In this document: in pieces, positions 19,130-28,583 of the stretch
Numbering within the stretch: position 1 is the first letter of the stretch
Layout: every line of letters starts with the position of its first letter
Source: RI-153 sp041391225
Lineage (GTDB): Bacteria; Chloroflexota; Anaerolineae; Caldilineales; Caldilineaceae
Assembly (NCBI GenBank): GCA_041391225.1
Contig: JAWKOL010000010.1
Span: forward strand, 162,452 to 226,451
DNA: 64,000 nucleotides
Direction of reading: 5' to 3'
The notes under the pieces: model-generated
What the model saw: the letters and a program-made list of their open reading frames with translations, nothing else
What the model was told of the DNA's origin: nothing
The model's database searches: none
Position numbers and translations under genes: made by a program

Positions 19130-19264
19130 TCTCTACGTTGGCACTCGGCGCTAATACAATGCAAACATCGCAATAGGGCGATTCATACAGTCACAGATTA
19201 CACTGCTCTCTATGCTAGGCGTAGAGATCAGTATCTTATCGAAGACCATTATGGAGAGGATCCG

Positions 19265-19975
19265 ATGAATCCTAATTTCACCAGCCCCACCAACGTCATC
19301 CCGATGGTGATCGAAAACACGGGTCGGGGTGAGCGTGCATTCGACATCTACAGCCTCCTGCTCAAGGAGCGCATCATCTTTCTTGGCACCCCAATCAACG
19401 ATCAGGTGGCTAACCTCATCGTGGCTCAGTTGCTCTACCTGAACTCTGAAGATCCCAATCAGCCGATCCAGATGTTCATCAACAGCCCTGGCGGCGTCAT
19501 CTATTCGGGCCTGGCCATCTACGACACGATGCAGATGATCGAAGCACCTGTACATACCTTCGCCGTGGGTGTGACAGCCAGCATGGGGACCGTCCTCTTG
19601 GCATCGGGCGCCAAAGGCAAGCGCTACGCCCTGCCCCACGCCACAATCCACATGCACCCAGCCGGCGGCGGCGCCCGCGGCTACACCGAAGACGTGCGCA
19701 TCGCCTTCCGCGAGCAGGAACGCTTGCAGACGCAGCTCTTCTACCTGGTAGGCAAACACACCGGCCACGATTGGAAGAAGATCGAAGAGACTTTCGAACG
19801 AGATCGCTACATGCAAGCACTGGAAGCCAAGGAATTCGGCCTGGTGGACGAAGTCCTCGGCGACACCACAGACATCGTGCGCGTGGTGGATGGTCAGGTA
19901 CAGATCCCCTCTACCAATGGTTCCACCAAGCAGTTGGAAGATCACAGCGACGCGCAAGAGGAAGCACAGGAGTAA
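19265..19975 (+). CDS. clpP: ATP-dependent Clp protease proteolytic subunit
   Basis: This 236-residue serine protease subunit forms the degradation chamber used with ClpX. Catalytic Ser106 is in GVTASMGTVLLASG, and the catalytic His is in ATIHMHP (probably His131). The usual MIHQP is changed to MHP here. The Asp region is ERDRYMQALEAKEFGLVDEV. The C-terminal tail past residue 205 is longer and acidic. GAGAGGATCCG provides the ribosome site. A strong hairpin follows 70 bases after the stop, so clpX is probably transcribed from its own promoter. Confidence 0.96.
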   Translation: MNPNFTSPTNVIPMVIENTGRGERAFDIYSLLLKERIIFLGTPINDQVANLIVAQLLYLNSEDPNQPIQMFINSPGGVIYSGLAIYDTMQMIEAPVHTFAVGVTASMGTVLLASGAKGKRYALPHATIHMHPAGGGARGYTEDVRIAFREQERLQTQLFYLVGKHTGHDWKKIEETFERDRYMQALEAKEFGLVDEVLGDTTDIVRVVDGQVQIPSTNGSTKQLEDHSDAQEEAQE

Positions 19976-20044
19976 GGCAGCAAGCAGCTTGCGTGCCTCT
20001 TTGATCAAGCACTGCCAAAACCGGCAGATTAGGGTGACCACAGC

Positions 20045-20089
20045 AAAAGCGTAGGCAGCCGATTGCATCTGCAAACTGCCTACGCTTTT
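20045..20089 (+). terminator. Strong hairpin terminator after clpP
   Basis: The 14-base arm AAAAGCGTAGGCAG (20045-20058) pairs perfectly with CTGCCTACGCTTTT (20076-20089) around a 17-base loop. The A/T ends of the stem act as the U tract on either strand. Confidence 0.85.
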
Positions 20090-20271
20090 GATTTGCCCAA
20101 GGTTGATGGTAGAGTTGAACTAACACAAATGTGAATGATCTGGCGTAGAGAAGTGGTTTCTCTTTCACCTGCTTTTCGGTAAAATATAGTATTAGGATGT
20201 TCTGCGCTGTCCACGCAAAAAGCAGGCAAACGCGCATTGCAGCGTATGCCTTAACCAATTAAGAGTTGAAG

Positions 20272-21693
20272 ATGCGAATTTGTTCATTTTGTGGCAAAGA
20301 AGAGATGGAAGTACAACGCATGATTGCAGGCGCCGAAGGCGTCTACATCTGCGATGAATGTGTGAGGCTGGGTGCTGAAATCCTCATGGAAGAAGGCATC
20401 GGCGACGAAGCCGGCGGTGGCGCCGGTGCGCCGCGCCCCAAGCGTGTCCCCAGCCCGCGTGAGATTGTGCGCCATCTTGATCAATTTGTCATCGGCCAGG
20501 ATCAGGCCAAAAAGGTGCTCTCCGTCGCCGTTTACAACCATTACAAACGCATTTTCGGCAGCGGCGTCGCCAAACAGGGCGCCGGAGACAACGTCCTCAC
20601 CGACGAAATCAAAGACGTGCAGCTATCCAAAAGCAATGTGTTGCTGGTAGGGCCAACCGGCAGCGGCAAAACGCTGTTGGCGCAGATGTTGGCCACGTTG
20701 TTGGATGTGCCTTTTACGATTGCCGACGCCACCAGCCTCACCGAGGCCGGCTACGTCGGTGAAGACGTAGAGAGCATCCTCGTAGGTCTACTCCAAGCCG
20801 CGGACTGGGATCCGGATCGGGCCGCCTACGGCATTGTTTACATCGACGAAATCGACAAGATCGCACGCAAAGGCGGCGACAATCCCAGCATCACCCGCGA
20901 TGTCAGCGGCGAAGGCGTACAGCAGGCGCTGCTCAAGATCGTGGAAGGCACCACCGTCAACGTGCCGCCAACACCTGGCCGCAAACACCCTCAGCAAGAG
21001 TTCATCCCGCTGGACACGCGCAATATTCTTTTCATCTGCGGCGGCGCCTTCGTGGGGCTGTCGGAAATCGTGCGCAAGCGCGTGCAACGCCGCGGCAGTT
21101 TGGGCTTTGTGGTGGACGAGGTGGAATCTGCCTTGGAGATGGCCGAAGCGGCAGAAGAGACAGCGTTTGAGAATCGTCCACTGCCCGAAGACATGACCGA
21201 GCGCCAGCGCGAGCTGAAAATCCGTCGACTGGAGAAGGAAGGTCGCGACGAAGGACGTTTGTTGCGCTTGGTAATGCCGGATGATCTACTGGGCTTTGGC
21301 CTTATCCCTGAATTCGTGGGGCGGCTTCCCGTGATCGTCGGTCTTCAAGCGCTGGATCGGCAGGCGATGGTGGACATTCTCACCCTGCCCAAGAACAGTG
21401 TTGTGCGCCAGTTCCAACGCTTGTTCGCCATCGACGGCGTGGCCCTGGAGTTTGAGCAGGATGCCCTGGAAGCTGCCGCCACCGAAGCATTCCTACGCCG
21501 TACCGGCGCCCGTGGGCTGCGCTCCATCGTGGAAAGCGCACTACTCGAAGTGATGTACGAAATCCCCGGCCGCGATGACATCGCCCGCTGTGTCGCCGAC
21601 CGCTCCGTCTTCACCGCTCAGAAACTCCCGCGCCTCTACGGTCACCAAGGCCAGTTGGTTCACCTGGATCGGCAGTACGATCAGGCGGCGTGA
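20272..21693 (+). CDS. clpX: ATP-dependent Clp protease ATP-binding subunit ClpX
   Basis: ClpX unfolds tagged proteins and feeds them to ClpP. The N-terminal zinc finger has Cys pairs at 4/7 and 27/30. The AAA+ core has Walker A GPTGSGKT, pore loop GYVGEDVE, Walker B IVYIDEIDK and the sensor and arginine-finger region near GLIPEFVGRLPVI. At 473 residues it is about 50 longer than E. coli ClpX. The extra is a Glu-rich segment (about residues 285-340, MTERQRELKIRRLEKEGRDE) between GFVVDEV and LLGFGLIPEF. A TTG lies two codons upstream of the chosen ATG. TATAGT near 20187 may be its -10. Confidence 0.95.
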   Translation: MRICSFCGKEEMEVQRMIAGAEGVYICDECVRLGAEILMEEGIGDEAGGGAGAPRPKRVPSPREIVRHLDQFVIGQDQAKKVLSVAVYNHYKRIFGSGVAKQGAGDNVLTDEIKDVQLSKSNVLLVGPTGSGKTLLAQMLATLLDVPFTIADATSLTEAGYVGEDVESILVGLLQAADWDPDRAAYGIVYIDEIDKIARKGGDNPSITRDVSGEGVQQALLKIVEGTTVNVPPTPGRKHPQQEFIPLDTRNILFICGGAFVGLSEIVRKRVQRRGSLGFVVDEVESALEMAEAAEETAFENRPLPEDMTERQRELKIRRLEKEGRDEGRLLRLVMPDDLLGFGLIPEFVGRLPVIVGLQALDRQAMVDILTLPKNSVVRQFQRLFAIDGVALEFEQDALEAAATEAFLRRTGARGLRSIVESALLEVMYEIPGRDDIARCVADRSVFTAQKLPRLYGHQGQLVHLDRQYDQAA

Positions 21694-21721
21694 GGAAGTG
21701 GGGATTGGGATCAGTCCCCAG

Positions 21722-22339
21722 CTACGTAATCGCCGGGGTCTGCCCCACATACTGCGGCGAAAGCGTCTCCTGCAGAGCGAAGGCGGCAACATCAGCGCGG
21801 GAGACCATGCCGGCAGTGATCGAATGATCCAGGCCGACAGTGTAATCGCCGCTTGCGGCATCGTTGTTCAACCCGCCGGGGCGGATGATGGTCCAATCCA
21901 GATCGGTGGCGCGGACGAGGTCTTCTTGGGCTTCTTTGTCTTGCATCGCCTTGCGCAGGACGGTCTTCATGAGCATTTTGAAGGCAAAAGGCACCTGATC
22001 CTTGCTGTCCCCCACGCCCAAAGACGAGATCACCACCAACCGGCGCACGCCCTGGGCTTCCATCGCCTTGACAATCTCCGCCGTCCCTTTAGAGACAACC
22101 AGATCCGGGTTGTTGGGCGTATTCCCCAACGTACACAGGACGGCGTCCGCGCCTGTCACCGTTTGAGCGACGGCGTCGGCGTCGAGCACATTGCCCACGA
22201 CGAGCGCCAAACCGGCGTCCTCAATGTCCATGCGCGCCGGATCGCGCACCAGCGCCGTCACGGTGTGTCCGGCGGCGAGCGCCTGCTGCGTGAAAGCGCG
22301 CCCAACGCCGCCGGTTGCGCCGAAGACTGCAATTTTCAA
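21722..22339 (-). CDS. NAD(P)-binding oxidoreductase-like protein (NmrA/atypical SDR type)
   Basis: This 205-residue protein has the nucleotide-binding start MKIAVFGATGGVGRAFTQQA (GxxGxxG). VVISSLGVG marks the usual strand in the catalytic region, and DLDWTIIRPGGL is typical of the NAD(P)H-binding family near residue 155. Members include flavin reductase-like and regulatory dinucleotide sensors, so activity cannot be assigned. GGAGGT precedes the start. The leader carries a CGTGATTCGTGATTCGTG repeat. Confidence 0.8.
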   Translation of the reverse strand: MKIAVFGATGGVGRAFTQQALAAGHTVTALVRDPARMDIEDAGLALVVGNVLDADAVAQTVTGADAVLCTLGNTPNNPDLVVSKGTAEIVKAMEAQGVRRLVVISSLGVGDSKDQVPFAFKMLMKTVLRKAMQDKEAQEDLVRATDLDWTIIRPGGLNNDAASGDYTVGLDHSITAGMVSRADVAAFALQETLSPQYVGQTPAIT

Positions 22340-22412
22340 GGAGTACCTCCCGTGATTCGTGATTCGTGAACGATTGTCACCTGCAAACCTGCCTCCTGCA
22401 CGCCTACCACCC

Positions 22413-22784
22413 TCATGTGATCGCCAAGATCACTGCATAACATACAACGACAATACCTGCGTATACGGCCAAAATCTGTAAGCAGCGTACAATCAAGGCC
22501 TTGCGCTCGGCGTGGTGACGCAGATCCGATTCTAGGTAGAGCATCCACATCAGCCACAATGAGCCGTTGATGAACAGCGACGCCCGGGTGATCCCCACCA
22601 ATGTTGCCGCGGACCATCCGATTGGGCGCGGTAGATCGCTCTCGATCCACTGAGAGAACAGGACGATCAGCGTGGCGTGCCACTGCCAGGCCACCCAGCC
22701 ACCCACCGCCGCCAGGACGAACCAAAACAAGTAGGTGATCAACGTGGCACGCACACTCAACGCAGCGCCGGATCGTCGCATCAA
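22413..22784 (-). CDS. Small membrane protein of unknown function
   Basis: This 123-residue protein has three to four predicted membrane helices (LITYLFWFVLAAVGGWVAW, ASLFINGSLWLMWMLYL, ILAVYAGIVVVCYAVILAI). It overlaps the stop of the HtrA-like gene by 4 bases (ATGA), so it is co-translated with the protease and may work with it at the membrane. I do not recognise a family. Confidence 0.65.
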   Translation of the reverse strand: MMRRSGAALSVRATLITYLFWFVLAAVGGWVAWQWHATLIVLFSQWIESDLPRPIGWSAATLVGITRASLFINGSLWLMWMLYLESDLRHHAERKALIVRCLQILAVYAGIVVVCYAVILAIT

Positions 22785-23971
22785 CGCGGCTCCTCACCCA
22801 GTTCAATGGACAGGTCGAACGGTTCACCGTTGCGCAGGAGTGTCACCGACACGGTATCACCGACGCGATAGTTGTTCTCCAGCAAGAGTTGTAGGCTTTC
22901 CACGTTGGTGATGGGCGCGCCGTCGATAGCCGTCAAGATGTCGCCGCCCAGATAAACACGTCGATTCCCCATCACGGCTTCACGCTGCGCGCCACGCACG
23001 CCTGCGCGATCCAACGGGCTGTTGTTGTACATCTGCACCAGGAGCAGGCCGCTTTCCACCGGCAGATCCAGGGCGTCGGCCAGGCCAGGGGTGATGCCGT
23101 AGGCGTAACGCACCCCCAGGTATGGGTGACGGTAGTAGCCGAGTTCGATCACTTCGGGCAGGATGCGTAGGATCGTCTCGCTGGGGATGGCAAAACCGAC
23201 GCCGGCGTTGGTGCCGGTGGGGCTGAAGATGGCCGAATTGATGCCGATCACCCGACCGGCGCTGTCCAACAACGGACCACCTGAGTTGCCGCGGTTGATG
23301 GCGGCGTCGGTTTGGATAATGCCACTGATGGTGCGCCCGTCGTCCAATTCCAGCGTGCGGTTGAGCGCGCTGATCACGCCGGTAGTCAATGTGCGCCCGA
23401 ATTGGCCGAAGGGATTGCCGATGGCAATGGCGCGTTGACCCACCTGCACCGTCGCCGAATCGCCAAATTCCACCGGCACAATCAGTTCGGCAGGCGCATC
23501 GATCTTGAGGACGGCAATGTCGTTGCGCGGATCCACCCCAACCACCGACGCCGGGAAGACCTGATCGTCGCCCACAGTGACTTCGACGCTGTCCGCGCCG
23601 TCGACAACATGGTAATTGGTCAGAATGCGTCCTTCTCTGTCGATGATGAAGCCTGATCCCGCGCCTTCCTCGGGGTAGACGTCGAAGAAGAAGTTGCGGC
23701 GCAGTACCTGCGTGGTGATGTTCACCACCGACGGCGACACCCGCTGGTAGACGTCCATTGTGCGGCGCTCGGCGATGTCGCGCCCCAACGCATCGACCAC
23801 AGCCACACCTTCCGCCGTCACCACCTCGATCACCGGCGTGGGTGATGGGACCGGCGTTGCCGTCGGCGTCGGCATTTCACGGATCAGCAGCCCGGCTAGC
23901 TGTTCCTCAGTACAGCCCGCCAGCAATACCAAGACAGCCACCACAACAGCCATCCTCCGCATACTCTTCAT
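22781..23971 (-). CDS. HtrA/DegP-type trypsin-like serine protease, lipoprotein
   Basis: The start is placed at MKSMRRM (23971); the frame is open upstream. A signal sequence ends in the lipobox LLAGC, so the protein is probably lipid-anchored outside the membrane. A Thr/Pro linker (PTPTATPVPSPTP) leads to the protease domain with His in TNYHVVDG, Asp in RNDIAVLKID and Ser in RGNSGGPLLD. A single C-terminal PDZ domain follows (YLGGDILTAIDGAPITNVES). Such proteases clear misfolded envelope proteins. Length is 396 residues, normal for one-PDZ members. Confidence 0.92.
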   Translation of the reverse strand: MKSMRRMAVVVAVLVLLAGCTEEQLAGLLIREMPTPTATPVPSPTPVIEVVTAEGVAVVDALGRDIAERRTMDVYQRVSPSVVNITTQVLRRNFFFDVYPEEGAGSGFIIDREGRILTNYHVVDGADSVEVTVGDDQVFPASVVGVDPRNDIAVLKIDAPAELIVPVEFGDSATVQVGQRAIAIGNPFGQFGRTLTTGVISALNRTLELDDGRTISGIIQTDAAINRGNSGGPLLDSAGRVIGINSAIFSPTGTNAGVGFAIPSETILRILPEVIELGYYRHPYLGVRYAYGITPGLADALDLPVESGLLLVQMYNNSPLDRAGVRGAQREAVMGNRRVYLGGDILTAIDGAPITNVESLQLLLENNYRVGDTVSVTLLRNGEPFDLSIELGEEPR

Positions 23972-24023
23972 GATATTGACCACCATAACAATTGAACGCT
24001 CATTGACAAATGAACAAACCATA

Positions 24024-25126
24024 TCACCAATCACAAATCACCAATCCTTCCTCCCGCAACGCCGCGATAATCTTTTGATCCGTCACGGGAAAAGGGAACT
24101 CACCCAATTCGGCGAAATCCACCCAGCGCCAGTCTGCGACGCCGATAGTTTGTGGTTCACCTTCAACCAGGCGGGCGTGAAAGGCGTGCAACGTGATGCG
24201 GAAGTGGGTGTAGGCGTGTTTGACCACCGTCACAGCTTCGCCCACGGCAATGTCGACGGCCAATTCCTCCGAAATCTCGCGACGCAGACAGGCGCGCAGA
24301 TCGGCGTCGTCCGCTTCGAGCTTGCCGCCGGGGAATTCCCACAGCCCGCCGAGGAGACCGTCTTCGGGGCGTTGGGCGATGAGCAGATCCGACACAAATG
24401 GATCACCGCGCCAGATCACGCCGGCAGCGACGTCGTAGTGCGGCGTGCGCTTGCGCGGCGGCGTCACCGGGCGCAGGTGTTGGGTGCCGGCGGCATTGGC
24501 CGCGCACAGATCCACGAGCGGGCAGATCAGGCAGCGCGGATTCTGCGGCGTGCAGATCGTCGCGCCCAGTTCCATCAGCCCCTCGTTGACCACACCGGCT
24601 TCGCCTGGCATCGACGCTTCGGCAACGGCGCGGGCGTGCGTCCACAGTTGGCGCAGTGTCCCAGTCTCGGTGATCGGCTGAGCGATGTCCCAAAGACGGC
24701 TCACAGCGCGCTTCACATTGCCGTCGAGGATCGGCTCGGCCTGCCCGAACGCCATGCTCAGGATCGCGCCCGCCGTGTACTCGCCGATGCCAGGCAGCGC
24801 CAGGATGGCAGCGGTCGGCGGGGAGTTCGCCGTCATGGTGCTCGACCACGTGTTGGGCCGCTTTGTGCAGGTTGCGCGCGGGCGTAGTAGCCCAGCCCTT
24901 CCCACAGCTTGAGCACGTCCTGTTGATCGGCGGCGGCGAGATCGTGTACGGTGGGGAAGCGTTGCATCCAGCGCTCGAAGTAGCCCACCACCGTGTCCAG
25001 ACGTGTCTGCTGCGCCATGATCTCGCTGATCCACACGGCGTATGCGTCGCGCCGTCCCGCCGGATCCGCGCGCCAGGGCAACGTCCGCTGCTGTTCGGGA
25101 TGCCACGCCGCCAAGCGCCGCGCCAC
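24024..25126 (-). CDS. mutY: A/G-specific adenine glycosylase MutY (one frameshift)
   Basis: MutY removes adenine opposite 8-oxoguanine. The N-terminal piece is RTLPWRADPAG, ISEIMAQQTRLDTV and LKLWEGLGYYARA, then the frame changes at about 24890. The rest has the helix-hairpin-helix LPGIGEYTAGAI, the catalytic Asp in ILDGNVKRAVSRL, and the 4Fe-4S loop C-x6-C-x2-C-x5-C (CTPQNPRCLICPLVDLC). A C-terminal MutT-like domain follows with GGLWEFPGGKLEADDADL and REISEEL. That box is close to, but one residue out of register with, a catalytic Nudix box. The start is GTG 25126 or slightly upstream. Confidence 0.92.
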
Positions 25127-25233
25127 CTCGATTTCAAGCGATTCAAAACCAGGATTCGTAATGGTCTATTCTTTCGTTCGATCTTCCAAAGCAACAAAGG
25201 TATGATAAACAGAAATCTGTAGATGTGCAGAAT

Positions 25234-25334
25234 GACTCTACTGCAAAAAGGTCGCTCAAGCGCAAAAGTCCGACTTCTCTCAGGAGGGGAGCAACCGCAA
25301 ATCACACAGAAGTCGGACTTTTCGCAGTGGAGTC
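25234..25334 (+). repeat. 101-bp MITE-like palindromic element, copy 1
   Basis: The ends are inverted repeats (GACTCTACTGC and GCAGTGGAGTC), with a second inner pair AAAAGTCCGACTTCT/AGAAGTCGGACTTTT. A diverged copy in opposite orientation is at 46393-46488. There is no ORF inside. It lies between mutY and galM. Confidence 0.8.
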
Positions 25335-25375
25335 ATGCTCTGTCTCCAATCTCAAACCCATCAGAAGGAAAGCAC

Positions 25376-26425
25376 ATGGACATTACACGCGCCTCCTTTG
25401 GCCGCTATGGCAACCTGCCCGTCGACCTGTTCACGCTGCGCAATGACAACGGCGTGAGCGTGGCGATCACCAACTACGGCGGCATCATCGTTTCGATCCT
25501 TGCGCCGGACCGCAGCGGGCAGGCAGGCGAGATCACCCTGGGCTACGATACGCTGGGCGAGTACATCGCCGTCAATCCCTATTTTGGATCACTGGTAGGC
25601 CGATACGCCAATCGGCTGGCGCGTGGAAAGTTCCAGATCGACGGCGTCACCTACGCGCTGGCGCAGAACAACGGCGTCAACAGCCTGCACGGCGGACCGA
25701 GCGGCTTCAACCGTCAGGTGTGGACGCCCGAAATCGTGGACACAGCCGGCGGTGTCGCGCTCAAGCTCAGCTACTTCAGCAAAGACGGCGAGGAAGGCTA
25801 TCCCGGCAATTTCACGGCCACGGTGATCTACACGCTGACCCCCGCCGACGAACTGCGCATCGACTATCACGCTCTCACCGACGCTCCCACCATCGTCAAC
25901 CTCACCAACCACACCTATTTCAACCTGGCAGGCAGCGGCGACATCCTCAACCACGAAGTGTGGCTCAACGCCGACGCCTTCACCCCCACCGACGCTACGC
26001 TGATCCCCACCGGCGAGATCCGCAGCGTGGACGGCACGCCCATGGACTTCCGCACGCCCACGCGCATCGGCGAGCGCATCGACGACGCCTACGAGCCGCT
26101 GCAATTGGCGGGCGGCTACGATCACAATTGGGTGCTCAACCAAGCGCCCGGCGAAATAACGCACGCCGCCGCCGTGGTAGAACCGTCTTCGGGGCGGCGC
26201 ATCGACGTCTTCACCACGCAGCCGGGTCTGCAATTCTACAGTGGGAATTTCCTCACCACCATGCCGGGTAAGGCGGGACAGACCTATCACAAGCGTTCGG
26301 GCCTGTGCCTGGAGACGCAGCACTTCCCCGATTCACCCAACCAGCCGAATTTCCCGTCTACGGTGTTGCGGCCGGGGGAAGAATTGAAGGAGACGACGGT
26401 GTTTCGGTTTGGGGTGGACGGGTAA
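25376..26425 (+). CDS. galM: Aldose 1-epimerase (mutarotase)
   Basis: This 349-residue enzyme interconverts alpha and beta anomers of glucose or galactose. The start is ATG 25376 behind GAAGGAAAG; the longer open frame crosses the repeat element. Family landmarks are NYGGIIVSI, VGRYANRLARGKF, NSLHGG, the His motif NLTNHTYFNLAG, GYDHNWVL and PGLQFYSGN near the catalytic Glu region. No leader peptide is visible. It stands alone, with a long inverted repeat after the stop. Confidence 0.95.
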   Translation: MDITRASFGRYGNLPVDLFTLRNDNGVSVAITNYGGIIVSILAPDRSGQAGEITLGYDTLGEYIAVNPYFGSLVGRYANRLARGKFQIDGVTYALAQNNGVNSLHGGPSGFNRQVWTPEIVDTAGGVALKLSYFSKDGEEGYPGNFTATVIYTLTPADELRIDYHALTDAPTIVNLTNHTYFNLAGSGDILNHEVWLNADAFTPTDATLIPTGEIRSVDGTPMDFRTPTRIGERIDDAYEPLQLAGGYDHNWVLNQAPGEITHAAAVVEPSSGRRIDVFTTQPGLQFYSGNFLTTMPGKAGQTYHKRSGLCLETQHFPDSPNQPNFPSTVLRPGEELKETTVFRFGVDG

Positions 26426-26527
26426 TGCGTGATGCGTAGCCCAGATCGTGTAGCGGTACAGATTGCCATTGACGAGACCAATTCCTCAACCGGATCTGGG
26501 TTACGCATCACGCATTACGCATTACCC
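26422..26527. repeat. Inverted repeat after galM
   Basis: GTAATGCGTGATGCGTA (from 26423) pairs with TTACGCATCACGCATTAC around 26500-26518, and inner arms CCCAGATC/GGATCTGGG add to it. It separates the convergent galM and a membrane protein gene and overlaps the latter's last codons. The family is shared with 17176-17270. Confidence 0.75.
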
Positions 26528-26992
26528 TTCGGCTGTTCCTGCCGACGCACAAGCTCCGGGGTGAAGTAGTTGTACGCCGCGCTGAGGCCCAGGGCAAAGA
26601 GCGCCACGCCCACGCCCATCAACGCGCCGACGATGATGGGGGCGATCAATGCCAATCGCACCAAGGCGGTGGCCACGGCGAAGCCCGAATTGCGGAAGGA
26701 GACGTGGTAGCTGTCGCTATAGCGCAGCGAAATGAAGACGATGAGGATGTCCAAAGATCAGCCCCATCACCTCGGCCACCAACAGTACGTTGAAGGCGAA
26801 AGAAATCGCAGCCAGGTGGACTGTGGGCAGCCTTTCGCCTAAAAACGCAGGCAGCCAGCCCAGCCGGTTGGCTTCGATGACGGCGATGGAGATCAGGAAG
26901 GTTGTCACCAGCAACACGGCTGTGATCTTACGCCCTCGCGGACCTTCCACCATGTGTTCCAGTCTGTCGAATATGCGGCCGATCAAGTGCAT
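26515..26992 (-). CDS. Small integral membrane protein of unknown function (one frameshift)
   Basis: Two pieces (26717-26992 and 26515-26754) join near 26755 into about 158 residues. Four membrane helices are visible: ITAVLLVTTFLISIAVI, LAAISFAFNVLLVAEVMGLIF, a short one around ILIVFISL, and LALIAPIIVGALMGVGVALFALGL. I do not recognise a family. Confidence 0.6.
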
Positions 26993-27202
26993 ATCTCAGC
27001 CTTTCATTGATTTATGGTCTAGCTCTGCCAACAGAACAGAACATATGTACCGCACCGAACACGTTTTGGGGATACTGCTCATAACTCGTGTAATATAGGG
27101 TCACCGCCGACAGACGTGTTCACAGAATCGCTGCGATAGCTAGATCGTCGTGGTACGTCGGGGCGCCTCGTGACGATTCCAGGTGTGGAACAGGAGGGGG
27201 AT

Positions 27203-27622
27203 ATGGCAGAAAACAAGACTCAACAGAATGACCAGAATGTGGAGGTATTTCTCAACTCGGTCGAGGACGAGCGCAAGCGTCAGGACTGTTTCCAAATTCT
27301 TGCCATGATGCAGGAAGTCACCGGCTGCGAACCCAAAATGTGGGGAGACGCCATCATCGGCTTCGACAGCTACACCTATCAGTATGCTAGCGGCCGCAGC
27401 GGCGAATGGATGATCGTCGGTTTTTCACCGCGCAAGCAAAACATCACCCTCTACATCATGGCCGGTTTCGACGAGTACGATGCCGTCCTGGAACGACTGG
27501 GCAAGTACAAGACGGGCAAAGCCTGCCTTTACATCAAACGCCTCGACGACGTCAACGTCGAGGCCCTGCGTGAGTTGGTGTCGGCGTCGGTGACGCACAT
27601 GCGTGAGACAAACAAATCGTAG
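27203..27622 (+). CDS. DUF1801-family protein (YdhG-like)
   Basis: This 139-residue protein starts at ATG 27203 behind GGAGGGGGAT. The body matches the DUF1801 fold: QDCFQILAMMQEVTGCEPKMW, IIGFDSYTYQY, WMIVGFSPRKQNITLYIM and CLYIKRLDDVNVEALREL. The family is widespread and small, with no established reaction. Confidence 0.85.
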   Translation: MAENKTQQNDQNVEVFLNSVEDERKRQDCFQILAMMQEVTGCEPKMWGDAIIGFDSYTYQYASGRSGEWMIVGFSPRKQNITLYIMAGFDEYDAVLERLGKYKTGKACLYIKRLDDVNVEALRELVSASVTHMRETNKS

Positions 27623-27625
27623 ATC

Positions 27626-28423
27626 TCACCCAGCCTCTTTGTATACCTGCACGCGATTGCGCCCGGCGTTCTTGGCCTGATAAAGGGCAATGTCGGCGTG
27701 GCCGATGAGCGTGCGCAGCGGGGTCGACGTGTCCCCGACGGCGACGCCGATGCTGACGGTCACTGCCAGCGAAAAATCGCCGTAGATGATGGGCGCGGCT
27801 TCGATCTCAGCGCGCAACCGTTCGGCTACAGCGGCAGCCTGCGCCAGGCTGGTGTTGGGCAAGAGCGATATGAACTCTTCACCGCCATAGCGCGCCAGCA
27901 GATCGTTTACCCGCTGATGTTGGCGGATTAGATCACAGGTCGCCACCAGCGCCTTGTCCCCTGCGTCATGGCCGTAGATATCGTTGACCTGCTTGAAGCG
28001 GTCGAAATCGATCAACAGCACGGCGACGGTGGTGGCCGGTCCGACGTTCTGCGCGAAAAAGGCATTGGCCGTCTCAAAAAAGTGTCGCCGGTTATGGGTT
28101 TGGGTCAATTCATCGTAGAGGGAGAGTTTGTAGAGCCGATCTCGCGCCTGTTCCAGTTCCAGTACGAGCGCTCCGATTTGGTAGGTGTAGTAGGGTACCA
28201 GCGTCGTGCTGATCACAATGGTGATGATCACACCTGTGCGTAACGATCCATTCATCAGTACATTGATCGGCACCACAATCAGCATCGCAATGAGAAACGC
28301 CGACGCCGAAAGCAGGAGGGTGGTTCCCCACAGGCCAAACCGGGGTACGAGGATGTGTAGATGGTGGCTTGGCGCTATCCAAAGGGCCAGTTTCTGAAAG
28401 CCGTTTCCAACAAAGTTGCGCAT
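27626..28423 (-). CDS. Membrane-bound diguanylate cyclase (GGDEF)
   Basis: This 265-residue protein makes cyclic di-GMP. Two membrane helices are near residues 30-90 (LLLSASAFLIAMLIVVPINVL, GVIITIVISTTLVPYYTYQ), followed by a short coiled linker. The GGDEF domain has DELTQTHNRRHFFE, LLIDFDRFKQVNDIYGHDAGD and the active site RYGGEEF. RVND five residues before GGEEF is an RxxD product-inhibition site. There is no EAL domain. It is convergent with the DUF1801 gene. Confidence 0.93.
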   Translation of the reverse strand: MRNFVGNGFQKLALWIAPSHHLHILVPRFGLWGTTLLLSASAFLIAMLIVVPINVLMNGSLRTGVIITIVISTTLVPYYTYQIGALVLELEQARDRLYKLSLYDELTQTHNRRHFFETANAFFAQNVGPATTVAVLLIDFDRFKQVNDIYGHDAGDKALVATCDLIRQHQRVNDLLARYGGEEFISLLPNTSLAQAAAVAERLRAEIEAAPIIYGDFSLAVTVSIGVAVGDTSTPLRTLIGHADIALYQAKNAGRNRVQVYKEAG

Positions 28424-28583
28424 GTTTTCTGCCCTGCAAAGGACAAAGGGGTGTCTTGAGGGTATATCGCGGCTGTCCTTAGTTTTTCCATTTTAGCCCA
28501 TATCCACAGGAATGGCTATTAGCATTTGTCGAGGTATTTGCGCAACCATTTTCCAATCAACAGCACACAACAGGGAGCATCGT

